In this document: one piece after another, positions 14,022 to 22,583 of the stretch
How positions within the stretch are numbered: the stretch's first letter is position 1
How the letters are laid out: each line of letters opens with the position of its first letter
DNA from: SVTX01 sp045632305
GTDB lineage: Bacteria > Bacillota > Clostridia > Oscillospirales > CAG-272
Assembly: GCA_045632305.1 (NCBI GenBank)
Contig: JAZQWL010000041.1
Location: 1 to 31,749 of the forward strand
DNA length: 31,749 bases
Reading direction: 5' to 3'
Translations under genes and position numbers: made by a program
Notes under the pieces: model-generated
Database searches by the model: none
Told to the model about the DNA's origin: nothing
The model's input: only the letters and a program-made list of their open reading frames with translations

Positions 14022-14746
14022 AAAATTTCCTCCCTTCTGAGAACGGGGCCGTCCTTGCAAATTCTCTTATATCCTGTAATCGTCTTGCATGAGCAACCCA
14101 TACAAGCACCAAAGCCACAACCCATGCGTTCTTCAAAGCTGAGCTGACCGCTGCCTTTTGCAACCTTGTTGATCGCCTTGAACATGGGGAGCGGGCCGCA
14201 GGTGTAGAAATATGTATAGTCGAGCTTTTCCATAGCCGTTGTTACAAATCCACGGATCCCGTAGCTTCCGTCCGCTGTGCAAACGTAAACGTCGCAGCCA
14301 AGTGCTTTGAATTCTTCCTCGTAGAAGATTTCCTCTGCCTTGTTAAAGCCGAGAACAACCTTTACTTTTTTGCCCTCCGCGATAAGAGTTTTTGCAAGAT
14401 TATACATAGGAGGGATACCAACGCCGCCACCAAGGAGGAGGGGAGCGTCGCCCGATTCTTCTGTACTGTATCCGTTACCGAGTCCTGTGAGCGTGAGAAT
14501 TTCTTCGCCTGTCTGCATCTTTGACATCTGCTCTGTGCCTTCGCCTACAACCTTGTAGATAACTGTAAGCTCGTTCTCTGCGTAGTCGCAAACCGAGATG
14601 GGGCGGCGGAGGTAAAGTCCGTCGAGCTTGAAGTTTACAAACTGACCGGGAGCGGTTATGTCGGAAACGTCACCCGAGAGTACCATTTTATAAACTGTAG
14701 GGGCGATGCAAATATTTGATTTTATCTTAAGTGCTACGTCTTTCAT
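14006..14746 (-). CDS. pyrK: Dihydroorotate dehydrogenase electron transfer subunit
   Basis: 246 residues. This iron-sulfur flavoprotein moves electrons from PyrD to NAD. FAD-binding RRPISVCD (47-54), the nucleotide-binding LLLGGGVGIPPM (103-114), CGP (183-185), and the 2Fe-2S set Cys210, Cys215, Cys218 and Cys230 (RMGCGFGACMGCSC, then KRIC) are all visible. Its 3' end overlaps pyrD. Full length for the family. Confidence 0.96.
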   Translation of the reverse strand: MKDVALKIKSNICIAPTVYKMVLSGDVSDITAPGQFVNFKLDGLYLRRPISVCDYAENELTVIYKVVGEGTEQMSKMQTGEEILTLTGLGNGYSTEESGDAPLLLGGGVGIPPMYNLAKTLIAEGKKVKVVLGFNKAEEIFYEEEFKALGCDVYVCTADGSYGIRGFVTTAMEKLDYTYFYTCGPLPMFKAINKVAKGSGQLSFEERMGCGFGACMGCSCKTITGYKRICKDGPVLRREEILWEQI

Positions 14747-14749
14747 TTT

Positions 14750-15979
14750 TTAGTCCTTCCATACTATTCTACCGTTGCAAACGGTGAGCATGCATTTGCC
14801 AAAAACCTTGTTGCCGGCAAAGGGCGTGCTTTTACCCTTGGATACGAAATCCTCGGGGTTTATTGTATATTCTTCGTCAACGCTCCAGACAGAGAAGCCG
14901 TTTATATCAAGTCCGAAGCGGCGGCGAGGATTGTAAACGAGAAGGTCAAGAAGATGCTCAAGCGTCATTCTGCCTGTTTTAACAAAGTGTGTGTACATTA
15001 CAGGGAATGCGGTTTCGATTCCAACAACGCCCATGTTACTTCCCGCAAGCCCCTTTGACTTTTCCTCTGCCGAGTGAGGTGCATGGTCGGTTGCGATCAT
15101 ATCGATCGTGCCGTCGAGAATACCCTCGATAAGCGCATCTCGGTCAGCAGCCGAGCGGATAGGAGGATTCATCTTGAAGCGTCCGTCCTCCTCGAGCTGA
15201 CTGTCATCAAGAACGAGATAGTGAGGAGCGGTTTCGCAGGTGATGTCAACTCCGCGCGCTTTTGCTTTTCTTATTATGTCAACTGATTCCTTCGTGGAAA
15301 TGTGGCACACGTGGTAAGCACATCCGATTCTCTCTGCGAGTTCAATATCGCGGGCAATCGGTCCCCATTCACTTTCGGAGCAGATGCCTCGGTGTCCGTG
15401 CGCTTTCGCGTACTCGCCGTCGTGAATGTAACCGCCGCGGAGCAGGGAATTATCCTCGCAGTGCGCAACTATGATCTTGCCGAGACGCTTGGCTTCACTC
15501 ATAGCTGATTCCATCATTTCGCTTGATTGAACACCGCGTCCGTCGTCGGAAAATGCGATCGCGTCGCGAGCCATTTCGTCGAGTGCGGAGAGCATCTCAC
15601 CCTTTTGTTCAACCGTGATCGAGCCGTAGGGAAGAACCTCGATTACCGCCTTTTCGGCTATCGCGTCAAGCTGAAGCTTCAAGTGCTCGTAATTATCGGG
15701 AACGGGATTGAGATTAGGCATGGTGCAGACCGAGGTGTATCCGCCTCTTGCCGCTGCGCGCGAGCCCGTGCCGATGTCCTCTTTATACAAATATCCCGGC
15801 TCACGAAAATGCACGTGCACGTCGCAAAAGCCGGGCAAAATAAGGCAATTATTGAAAACGACAGCATTACTGTCGCAAGGAATATTGTCGGAAAAAGAAA
15901 CAAGTGCGCCGTTTGTGAGGACAAAATCCCCACGTGTAGAATTTTTTGACATATAGTTTTCACAATTTTTGAAAAGCAT
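14750..15979 (-). CDS. pyrC: Dihydroorotase
   Basis: 409 residues. It cyclises carbamoyl aspartate to dihydroorotate. The metal motif DVHVHFREPG (53-62) and ATDHAPHSAEEK further on mark the long, type I (Bacillus-like) enzymes. The frame stays open upstream to 16051, but GGAGG lies nine bases before ATG 15979 and the promoter overlaps the extra codons, so 15979 is the start. First gene of the operon; four bases separate it from pyrK. Confidence 0.96.
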   Translation of the reverse strand: MLFKNCENYMSKNSTRGDFVLTNGALVSFSDNIPCDSNAVVFNNCLILPGFCDVHVHFREPGYLYKEDIGTGSRAAARGGYTSVCTMPNLNPVPDNYEHLKLQLDAIAEKAVIEVLPYGSITVEQKGEMLSALDEMARDAIAFSDDGRGVQSSEMMESAMSEAKRLGKIIVAHCEDNSLLRGGYIHDGEYAKAHGHRGICSESEWGPIARDIELAERIGCAYHVCHISTKESVDIIRKAKARGVDITCETAPHYLVLDDSQLEEDGRFKMNPPIRSAADRDALIEGILDGTIDMIATDHAPHSAEEKSKGLAGSNMGVVGIETAFPVMYTHFVKTGRMTLEHLLDLLVYNPRRRFGLDINGFSVWSVDEEYTINPEDFVSKGKSTPFAGNKVFGKCMLTVCNGRIVWKD

Positions 15980-16019
15980 TATCGTTTCCTCCGTGAAGCG
16001 CACATAATTATACATTATA

Positions 16020-16048
16020 ATTATAACATATATAGGATATAATGTCAA
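16020..16048 (-). promoter_or_regulatory. Promoter of the pyr operon
   Basis: On the minus strand TTGACA (16048-16043), 17-bp spacer, TATAAT (16025-16020). The leader to pyrC is only about 35 bases, too short for a PyrR-type attenuator, and I see no terminator/antiterminator there. Control must work otherwise, for example by start-site selection or a repressor. Confidence 0.85.
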
Positions 16049-16079
16049 CAATTCTTTTGCTTATTTTGTGTTTTGGCAC

Positions 16080-16108
16080 TTGATAAAATTCTTGAAATAT
16101 TGTATAAT
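16080..16108 (+). promoter_or_regulatory. Promoter of ZIP transporter gene
   Basis: TTGATA (16080-16085), 17-bp spacer, TATAAT (16103-16108), divergent from the pyr promoter. Confidence 0.7.
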
Positions 16109-16148
16109 GAAATTGTTAAAACAAAACAAATCTCATCGAAGTGTGTCA

Positions 16149-16178
16149 AATAACAGCGAGACGTAATATGCTGTTATT
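16149..16178 (+). promoter_or_regulatory. Inverted repeat in ZIP gene leader
   Basis: AATAACAGC (16149-16157) and GCTGTTATT (16170-16178), 9-bp perfect arms with a 12-base gap, lie between the promoter and the ribosome site. It may be an mRNA hairpin or a repressor site for metal control. Confidence 0.45.
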
Positions 16179-16199
16179 AACACTGTGAAAGGAGTACTT

Positions 16200-16970
16200 A
16201 TGCCGGACGGATTACTTACGGTACTTTTGACCGCCATGGGCGTCGGTGGCGCGACGGTTATAGGCGCGATAATCGGTTTTATGTTCAAAAAACAATCACA
16301 TAAATTCGCGGACATAGTTTTGTCATTTGCGGCGGGTGTAATGCTTGCGGCGGCTATAATCGGACTTATTTTGCCGTCGATGGAGCATGGAGAAAAATTC
16401 GGCAAATTCGCGATCCTTATAACTGTTGTCGGAATTTTTGCGGGTGCGCTTTGTCTTAACTTGCTTGATAGACTTGTTCCTCATCTTCATAAATTTGTCG
16501 GCTCGGACACCGAGGCGCACGATAATGCGAATCTCTCAAGGGTTCTTCTCTTCGTGCTTGCCATAGCGATCCACAATCTTCCCGAGGGTATTGCCGCAGG
16601 CGTTGGCTTTGGCTCGGGAGATATGACGCAGGCGCTCGTGATTGCGGGCGGTATTGCGCTTCAGAATATACCCGAGGGTATGGTGATCATCGCCCCCATG
16701 CTTGCCGCGGGTGTTTCGAAGAAAAAGACGTTGCTTATCGCGTTTGCAACGGGTGTAGTTGAAATTATCGGTACGTTTATCGGCTTCTTTGCCGTAAGCA
16801 TCTCAACTGTAATTCTGCCGTTCGCTTTAGCGTTTGCGGGAGGCACGATGCTTTACGTTATAAGTGATGAAATGATACCCGAAACACACTCGCACGGACA
16901 CGAGAGAGGCGCGACGTACGCCTTGCTTATCGGCTTTTGCATAATGCTTGTAACGGACTTTTTCCTTTAA
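16200..16970 (+). CDS. ZIP-family metal transporter
   Basis: 256 residues, about eight membrane segments. ZIP proteins bring divalent metals, mostly zinc and also iron or manganese, into the cytoplasm. The two metal-path motifs are AIHNLPEGIAAG in the fourth and QNIPEGMVIIAP in the fifth predicted segment, and a His/Asp-rich loop (PHLHKFVGSDTEAHD) precedes the fourth segment; a further His-rich bit (ETHSHGHE) lies near the C-terminus. A GTG at 16185 keeps the frame open but holds the ribosome site AAAGGAG within itself; ATG 16200, five bases after that site, is the start. The gene belongs to the GufA/ZupT-like branch judging by size. The next gene on the strand is a broken BspA-like gene. Confidence 0.92.
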   Translation: MPDGLLTVLLTAMGVGGATVIGAIIGFMFKKQSHKFADIVLSFAAGVMLAAAIIGLILPSMEHGEKFGKFAILITVVGIFAGALCLNLLDRLVPHLHKFVGSDTEAHDNANLSRVLLFVLAIAIHNLPEGIAAGVGFGSGDMTQALVIAGGIALQNIPEGMVIIAPMLAAGVSKKKTLLIAFATGVVEIIGTFIGFFAVSISTVILPFALAFAGGTMLYVISDEMIPETHSHGHERGATYALLIGFCIMLVTDFFL

Positions 16971-17000
16971 TTTTCTAAAATTCATCCTAGAGAAAATAAA

Positions 17001-18130
17001 ATGTCAAAGAAAAAGAAATTTTGGATCATATTTGTCAGCGTTCTCGTTGTATTGCTATTGTGATTGTGGCGATTGTGTTGATAAAAAAGCTCAAAAAGAA
17101 TGATACGGCAAATAGCTAAGAAGCAACAACGGAAGCTGCCGAGTCCGAGAAAAAAGAGCCGCGTCCCAGCACAAACGGACTCGAGTTCGAGCTTAACGAT
17201 GACGGAAAGAGCTATACCTGCACGGGATTTGGCACATGTACGGAAACTAATATTGTAATTGATCTTTACAATAATTTGCCCGTGACCGCCATCAGTCGCG
17301 GAGCGTTTGGAAAAAATGACACGATCGCATCCGTGGAGCTTGGAGATTTTGTGGAAACGATAGGTGAGTTTTCTTTTTCGGGATGTAAAAATCTCGGCAG
17401 CATTTCTTTCGGAGAAGGGTTAAAAATAATTGAAGATTCTGCATTCAGTGATTGTAAAAAGCTTGATAGCATCGTCATCCCCGATAAGGTGACAGATATC
17501 TGCTTCGGCGCGTTCGAGGGTTGCGAGAGCATCAAAAGTGTCAAGCTCGGACGTAGTGTGAAAAATATCGGCAACGGCGCGTTTTTGAAATGTACAAATC
17601 TTGAAACGGTTAATTTCCCCGATAGCTTGAGATTTATTGACACAAGCGCGTTCGGTTACTGCGAAAATTTATCCGTGATCGCGCTTCCCGACAAAATTGA
17701 GAATCTTGGCGATTCTCCGTTTTTTGGAACGGCATATTATAATGATCCTGAAAATTGGGAAGAGGACGGATCGTTTTATATCGGGGCATATCTTTTCGCG
17801 GCGCCCAAAGATCTCGAAGAGTATTATAAGATAAAAGAGGGAACGCGGGTTATTGCCTCGCGTGCATTCACCAATCAGGAAAAGCTTAAGAGCATAGTTA
17901 TTCCAGACGGAGTTGTGGGAATTTCCAACGGAGCGTTTACCTTTTGCGGAAATCTTCAGAGCGTAGTTATTCCCGAAAGCGTGAGATTGTTTTATATGAA
18001 TCCGTTTATGTTCTGCGACAGCTTGACGGATATATATTATACGGGCTCTGAGAGAGAATGGGGAAAGATCGATAAGGAGTATTTTAACCCTGTCGGTGTC
18101 AATATTCATTTTAACAGCAAGCCGCAATAA
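17001..18130 (+). pseudogene. Broken BspA-like leucine-rich repeat gene
   Basis: A gene for a membrane-anchored BspA/LRR_5 protein with two lesions. From ATG 17001 it encodes a basic start and hydrophobic helix (SKKKKFWIIFVSVLVVLLL), then hits TGA; the hydrophobic helix continues in another frame from about 17054, giving a frameshift. In that frame TAA at 17117-17119 interrupts the Ser/Glu-rich linker. Downstream the frame is open to 18130 and encodes first a module (TCTGFGTCTETNIVIDLYNN) nearly the same as in the intact protein at 25803-27275, then about nine LRR_5 repeats and the usual C-terminal YYTGSEREW-KI motif. A TTG start near 17276 could give a 284-residue fragment without the anchor. 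Both lesions would have to be sequencing errors for the gene to be intact. Confidence 0.85.
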
Positions 18131-18140
18131 ATTTATAAAG

Positions 18141-18196
18141 AAAAGGCACTCAACGGCGACCTGCTTTATCGCAGGTAGCCGTTGAGTGCTTTTTTA
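18141..18196. terminator. Bidirectional terminator
   Basis: GCACTCAACGGC (18146-18157) pairs with GCCGTTGAGTGC (18178-18189), with an inner stem ACCTGC/GCAGGT and a T-run; A-run on the other side serves guaB. Confidence 0.9.
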
Positions 18197-19693
18197 TTAC
18201 GTGTTATTATTCTTAACTACAACGTCGTGAGCGCCGCCTTCAACGATGGAAACCGAGCTTACGAGCGTGAGCTTTGCTTTTTCCTGGAGCTCGGGGATGG
18301 TGAGAGCTCCGCAGTTGCACATTGTGGATTTGATCTTGGAGAGCGTAACCGTGAGGTTATCGTGGAGGGGGCCTGCGTAAGGAACGTAGCTGTCAACGCC
18401 TTCAACGAAGGAGAGCTTCTGCGCGCCGCCCATGTCGTATCTCTGCCAGTTTCTTGCTCTTGCGCTTCCTTCGCCCCAGTATTCCTTCATATAGCTGCCA
18501 TTTACGAGAATCTTGTTTGTGGGGGATTCGTCGAAACGAGCAAAGTAACGACCGAGCATGCAGAAGTCTGCGCCCATAGCAAGTGCGAGAGTGATATGAT
18601 AATCGTGAACGATACCGCCGTCGGAGCAGATCGGCACGTATACGCCCGTTTTCTTGAAGTATTCGTCTCTTGCCTTTGCAACCTCGATTACCGCAGTTGC
18701 CTGACCGCGACCGATACCCTTTGTTTCTCTTGTGATACAAATAGAACCGCCGCCGATACCAATCTTGATAAAGTCTGCGCCCGCGTCAGCGAGGAAGTTG
18801 AAGCCCTCGGCGTCAACAACGTTGCCCGCGCCAACCTTAACTGTGTCACCGTAATTATCACGGATCCACTTGATCGTGCGCGCCTGCCATTCCGAGAAGC
18901 CCTCGGAGGAGTCGATGCAGAGCACGTCAACGCCCGCCTCGATAAGAGCGGGAACTCTTTCTGCGTAGTCGCGAGTATTGATACCTGCGCCTACGATATA
19001 TCTCTTGTGAGAGTCGAGAAGCTCATCGGGGTTCTTCTTGTGCTGCTCGTAGTCCTTTCTGAATACAAAGGAAACGAGCTTACCTTCCTTGTCAAGGATG
19101 GGAAGGGAATTGAGCTTGTGCTCCCAGATAATGTCGTTGCAGGTTGCAAGCGTTGTGCCTTCTTCGGCGTAAATTATCTTTTCAATAGGAGTCATAAAGG
19201 AAGAAACGAGCTCGTCGCCGCTCATTCTTGTAACTCTGTAATCGCGGGAGGTCACGATGCCGAGAAGCTTGCCGTGGCTTGTGCCGTCGTCTGTAACCGC
19301 GATCGTGGAGAAGCCGTTCTTTTCCTTGAGTGCGATAATGTCACGAAGAGTAGCGTCAGGTTTAATATTGGATGCGGAGGTAACGAATCCTGCCTTGTAG
19401 TCCTTGACTCTCTTTACCATAGCCGCCTGATCCTCGACGGTCTGCGAGCCGTAAATAAACGAAACGCCGCCTTCTTTCGCAAGAGCGATAGCCATAGTAT
19501 CGTTGGATACGGACTGCATAATTGCGGAAATAAGCGGAATTGACATGGTTATTGCGGGCTCTTCACCCTTTTTGAACTTAACAAGAGGCGTCTTGAGAGA
19601 AACCTTCGCGGGAATACATTCTGCGCTGGAGTAGCCGGGCACAAGGAGGTATTCGCTGAAAGTGTGTGAAGGGCTGTCGTAGTAGAAGGCCAT
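18197..19693 (-). CDS. guaB: Inosine-5'-monophosphate dehydrogenase
   Basis: 498 residues. It oxidises IMP to XMP with NAD, the entry to GTP synthesis. The catalytic Cys319 lies in GIGGGSICITRETKGIGRG (312-330); two CBS domains fill about residues 95-215; the flap region with WGEGSARARNW lies in the last quarter. GGAG stands eight bases before the ATG. It is a single-gene unit with a short leader that contains a GC-rich hairpin just before the ribosome site. The sequence around the Cys (ICITRETKGIGRGQATA) fits the branch of IMP dehydrogenases found in many Clostridia. Confidence 0.96.
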   Translation of the reverse strand: MAFYYDSPSHTFSEYLLVPGYSSAECIPAKVSLKTPLVKFKKGEEPAITMSIPLISAIMQSVSNDTMAIALAKEGGVSFIYGSQTVEDQAAMVKRVKDYKAGFVTSASNIKPDATLRDIIALKEKNGFSTIAVTDDGTSHGKLLGIVTSRDYRVTRMSGDELVSSFMTPIEKIIYAEEGTTLATCNDIIWEHKLNSLPILDKEGKLVSFVFRKDYEQHKKNPDELLDSHKRYIVGAGINTRDYAERVPALIEAGVDVLCIDSSEGFSEWQARTIKWIRDNYGDTVKVGAGNVVDAEGFNFLADAGADFIKIGIGGGSICITRETKGIGRGQATAVIEVAKARDEYFKKTGVYVPICSDGGIVHDYHITLALAMGADFCMLGRYFARFDESPTNKILVNGSYMKEYWGEGSARARNWQRYDMGGAQKLSFVEGVDSYVPYAGPLHDNLTVTLSKIKSTMCNCGALTIPELQEKAKLTLVSSVSIVEGGAHDVVVKNNNT

Positions 19694-19700
19694 AGTTTTG

Positions 19701-19725
19701 CTCCGTTCCGCCGCAAGGTAGCGGC
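19701..19725 (-). promoter_or_regulatory. Leader hairpin at guaB ribosome site
   Basis: GCCGC (19710-19714) pairs with GCGGC (19721-19725) around AAGGTA, leading on the minus strand into GCGGCGGAACGGAG, which holds the ribosome site. The pyrB leader carries the same arrangement. Confidence 0.5.
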
Positions 19726-19742
19726 TAAATATTGTTTAAGTT

Positions 19743-19771
19743 ATTATAGCACATAGATATTCAAAAGTCAA
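19743..19771 (-). promoter_or_regulatory. Promoter of guaB
   Basis: Minus strand TTGACT (19771-19766), 17-bp spacer, TATAAT (19748-19743). Confidence 0.8.
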
Positions 19772-19829
19772 CACAGAAAGTTTTAAAATTTCACACGAAA
19801 AATTTTTGTTTTTCGTCGGGATTTTGTCG

Positions 19830-19865
19830 CAATGTATAAAAACGGCTCGCACGTTTGTGCGAGCC
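19830..19865 (-). terminator. Terminator of the feo operon
   Basis: GGCTCGCAC (19844-19852) pairs with GTGCGAGCC (19857-19865) around GTTT; GTTTTTATA follows on the minus strand. Confidence 0.85.
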
Positions 19866-19872
19866 ATAAGGT

Positions 19873-20031
19873 TTATGTTCCTTTATTGCAATTACATTTG
19901 TTGCCGCATTCCTTTGAGTAAGGACAGCCGACACATTTCTGACCGCGACGTTTTGCGCGGATAAGATAGGCAACGGCGCCGCCGACAACAAGGACAATAG
20001 CTATAATAGCAATGATTTCAATGGGTTCCAT
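19873..20031 (-). CDS. FeoB-associated Cys-rich membrane protein
   Basis: 52 residues. One membrane helix (about residues 5-25, IIAIIAIVLVVGGAVAYLI) is followed by a basic stretch (RAKRRGQK) and six cysteines in the pattern CVGCPYSKECGNKCNC. This is the size and layout of the FeoB_associated family, which is usually encoded next to feoB and presumed to help ferrous iron uptake or sense iron at the membrane; its mechanism is not settled. AAGGAGGG stands four bases before the ATG. It starts 14 bases after the feoB stop and precedes the operon terminator, so it is the third gene of the iron operon. Confidence 0.92.
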   Translation of the reverse strand: MEPIEIIAIIAIVLVVGGAVAYLIRAKRRGQKCVGCPYSKECGNKCNCNKGT

Positions 20032-20045
20032 AGAGCCCTCCTTTT

Positions 20046-22073
20046 TTATGCTTTAAGCGCATATTCGGCTTTGAGTTGCTTGTTCTTTCTTATAATAAGT
20101 ATTGTGAAAATTGCCGCTACAACCGCTATAAATGCCCAACCTACGATAGGCATCCAGATGGGGCCGAAGTTAGCGCCCGTAAATAGTGTGCCGAAGAAGT
20201 AAACGAGGAAGCCGAGGGAGTAGCCCACAGCGAACTGAAGACCGATTCCTGCAAAGAGCCACTTTTTCGACTTCATCTCGGAGTTCATAGCTCCGATAGC
20301 CGCAAAGCAGGGAGGTGTAAAGAGGTTGAACATAAGGTAAGCCAGAGCGGCGGCCTTTGTAATTGCGAGAATACCCGCAACCTCGACGCCCGCGCCATCC
20401 ATAAGAGCAAGCTCATCTGTATTGATGAGATTTTCAAGACCTACGAAGCAAACCGCGAGAGTGCCGACAACGTTTTCCTTTGCGATAAAGCCCGTGATAG
20501 TTGCCGCTGCAAGCTGCCATGCAACAACGCCCACGATGGGAGCGAAGATGTAAGCAAAGGGAGTTGCGATAGTGGCGAGAATGGATTGACTTGCGTCATC
20601 CGCGAGAGTAAAGCTCCAGGTGAAGGACTGCATAAGCTGAATTGCGAAGTTACATACGAGAATGATAGTACCCGCCTTCACTATATACGACCAACCGCGC
20701 TGGCACATTGAGAGCGCCGCCTTCTTTACGCTGGGAGCTTTGTATTCGGGAAGCTCCATAATGAAGAAGGATTTTCTTCTGCTGCCTGTGAGCTTGTTGA
20801 TAAGAAGCGCGCATACGAGGATAAGAAAGATGCCAACGAAGTACATGAGCGTGCCTACCCACGCCGCACCACCAAAGAACGCACCGGCAAAGAGGGCGAT
20901 AACGGGGAGCTTTGCGCCGCATGGCATAAAGGGTGTAAGCATTGCGGTAGCTCTGCGCTCACGCTCGTTTTTGATTGTTCTACAAGCCATAACGCCGGGG
21001 ATAGCGCATCCCGTACCGATTACGAAGGGGATAACGGATTTACCCGAAAGACCGACTCTCTTGAAAATCGGGTCGAGAACTACCGTCGCGCGAGCCATGT
21101 ATCCACAGTCCTCAAGAAGAGCGATGAGGAAGTACATAACCATAACGAGAGGCAGAAATCCGACAACTGCGCCGACACCGCCGATGATACCGTCAACGAC
21201 AATAGAAGTAAGAAGGGGATTTGCTCCCTCCATAAGACCCGATACCCACTCTCCGAACGCCTCGATAAGGGTTACAAGACCGGGGATAGCCACGCCGCCA
21301 ATTTCAACGCCCTCCGCGATCCAGACGCCGAGCCATGCCTGAGAAATCTGGAAAACGAGGAACATAATAAGCGCGAAAATGGGGAGTCCCGCCCACTTGT
21401 TTGTAAGGATATTATCTATCTTGTCGCCGAAATTACGGTTTTTGGTAAGCGTTTTTCTGGTTTCAACCGCCTCAACGACTGAATTTACAAATTCATAACG
21501 CTTTTTGTCCTCGGCTTCAACCGCCGCCTTGTCGGAAAGATCTATATCCGCCTGCACGTATGGAGCGATCTGTGTTTTTCCGACTATTTTAGTTACCGCC
21601 AAAACAACGTCGGACAAGCCCTTTTTGGACGTAGAGATCGTTTCAATTACGGGGCAGCCGAGCTTCTCGGAGAGTTCCTTTGCGTTGATCTCGTTTTGCT
21701 TTTTCTCGTTCGCGTCCGTCTTGTTGAGAGCTACGACTACGGGAATACCGAGCTCGAGGAGCTGGGTGGTGAAGAAAAGACTGCGGCTGAGGTTAGTCGC
21801 GTCTACAATGTTTATGATCGCGTCGGGATGCTCGTTTTTGACGTAATCACGGGTAACGCTTTCTTCACTTGTAAAAGGCGACATGGAATATGCGCCCGGG
21901 AGGTCGACCGCGATAAAATCGCAGCTTCCATTACAGTATTTTTTCTTTATGGGATGTTCTTTTTTGTCAACGGTAACGCCCGCCCAGTTGCCGACCTTTT
22001 CGTTTCTGCCGGTCAGAGCGTTGTACATGGTGGTCTTACCGCTGTTAGGATTGCCTGCTAAAGCAATTCTCAT
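20046..22073 (-). CDS. feoB: Ferrous iron transporter B
   Basis: 675 residues. FeoB is the membrane transporter of Fe(II), with an N-terminal G-protein domain. G1 GNPNSGKT (7-14), G3 DLPG (57-60) and G4 NKTD (117-120) are present; the linker region covers about 160-215, and two Gate-type membrane domains follow, with the conserved GTGCAIPGVMACRTI in the first. AAGGAGG stands nine bases before the ATG. No FeoC gene is seen. It lies 133 bases after feoA, with a weak terminator, a second DtxR-type box and possible -10 elements in the gap, so it may be partly expressed on its own. Confidence 0.97.
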   Translation of the reverse strand: MRIALAGNPNSGKTTMYNALTGRNEKVGNWAGVTVDKKEHPIKKKYCNGSCDFIAVDLPGAYSMSPFTSEESVTRDYVKNEHPDAIINIVDATNLSRSLFFTTQLLELGIPVVVALNKTDANEKKQNEINAKELSEKLGCPVIETISTSKKGLSDVVLAVTKIVGKTQIAPYVQADIDLSDKAAVEAEDKKRYEFVNSVVEAVETRKTLTKNRNFGDKIDNILTNKWAGLPIFALIMFLVFQISQAWLGVWIAEGVEIGGVAIPGLVTLIEAFGEWVSGLMEGANPLLTSIVVDGIIGGVGAVVGFLPLVMVMYFLIALLEDCGYMARATVVLDPIFKRVGLSGKSVIPFVIGTGCAIPGVMACRTIKNERERRATAMLTPFMPCGAKLPVIALFAGAFFGGAAWVGTLMYFVGIFLILVCALLINKLTGSRRKSFFIMELPEYKAPSVKKAALSMCQRGWSYIVKAGTIILVCNFAIQLMQSFTWSFTLADDASQSILATIATPFAYIFAPIVGVVAWQLAAATITGFIAKENVVGTLAVCFVGLENLINTDELALMDGAGVEVAGILAITKAAALAYLMFNLFTPPCFAAIGAMNSEMKSKKWLFAGIGLQFAVGYSLGFLVYFFGTLFTGANFGPIWMPIVGWAFIAVVAAIFTILIIRKNKQLKAEYALKA

Positions 22074-22111
22074 TTCTTGCTGCCTCCTTGGGGATCTTGA
22101 AATTTTGTGGC

Positions 22112-22162
22112 ATTATAATGAATTTAATTATAATCGATCATAGTTAGTTACCTATTGCTAAC
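22112..22162 (-). promoter_or_regulatory. DtxR-type box and possible internal feoB promoter
   Basis: TTAGTTACCTATTGCTAAC (22144-22162) is identical to the box at the feoA promoter. On the minus strand two TATAAT elements (22132-22127 and 22117-22112) follow, so the box would lie around the -35 of an internal promoter. The -35 elements are poor. Confidence 0.6.
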
Positions 22163-22170
22163 TGTCTTTC

Positions 22171-22198
22171 AAAAAAAGAAATCAGCTCAATTTGCTGA
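22171..22198 (-). terminator. Weak terminator between feoA and feoB
   Basis: Minus strand TCAGC-AAATTGA-GCTGA followed by TTTCTTTTTTT. The stem is only five base pairs, so it would stop part of the transcripts. Confidence 0.5.
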
Positions 22199-22205
22199 GA
22201 TCCTT

Positions 22206-22418
22206 TTATATCTTTATTGCTTCAGCAAGCGCACGGTCGATACTGTATCTTCCGTCCTTGATGGAAACGACGCAACCGCTTCTGCGATGCTTAACTACTG
22301 TGATGGGCTCTCCCACATAGCAGCCGAGAGAAAACAGAAAGGCATCAAGCTCTTCATCATTAGTTTCGATAGCAGAAATAATATATTCCTTGCCTTCCTC
22401 TGCTTTTGTCAGATTCAT
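22206..22418 (-). CDS. feoA: Ferrous iron transport protein A
   Basis: 70 residues, the small SH3-like cytoplasmic partner of FeoB. The order of short strands (KEYIISAIETN, FLFSLGCYVGEPITVVKHRR, GCVVSIKDGRYSIDRALAEAI) matches the family, including the LG-x-x-x-G-x-x-I-x-V turn. AGGAGGG stands before the ATG. It is the first gene of the operon, right behind the iron-regulated promoter. Confidence 0.93.
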   Translation of the reverse strand: MNLTKAEEGKEYIISAIETNDEELDAFLFSLGCYVGEPITVVKHRRSGCVVSIKDGRYSIDRALAEAIKI

Positions 22419-22438
22419 AATTGCCCTCCTGTCAGTGT

Positions 22439-22493
22439 TTAGTTACCTATTGCTAACCGTAAACATTATACTCGTTTTTCACCGTAATGTCAA
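22439..22493 (-). promoter_or_regulatory. feoA promoter with DtxR-type operator
   Basis: Minus strand TTGACA (22493-22488), 17-bp spacer, TATAAT (22470-22465). The box TTAGTTACCTATTGCTAAC (22439-22457) covers the expected start of transcription. It resembles the IdeR/DtxR-type operator (TTAGG-TTAGC half sites), so repression by iron-loaded regulator is likely. Confidence 0.8.
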
Positions 22494-22537
22494 TAGTTTT
22501 TTGGGAAAATTTTCAAGTTTGTAGAATTTTTAAAAAC

Positions 22538-22557
22538 AAGTTAGCTTTTGCTAACTT
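22538..22557. promoter_or_regulatory. Third DtxR-type box
   Basis: AAGTTAGC-TTTT-GCTAACTT, 8-bp perfect arms, shares the TTAGC half site with the two feo boxes. It lies between the feoA promoter and that of the regulator gene, 26 bases upstream of the latter's -35. Confidence 0.65.
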
Positions 22558-22583
22558 TATATGTGCATCTTTACGTTTACCCC

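Noticed and set aside
15990..16048. PyrR-type attenuator in front of pyrC
   Set aside because: The leader is about 35 bases with no terminator hairpin.
15980..16051. Longer start for pyrC
   Set aside because: It would begin upstream of the mapped -35/-10 elements; GGAGG precedes ATG 15979.
18182..19543. 453-codon open frame on the plus strand
   Set aside because: It is exactly antisense to guaB, whose motifs, start and promoter are clear.
20662..21342. 226-codon plus-strand open frame
   Set aside because: Antisense shadow of feoB.
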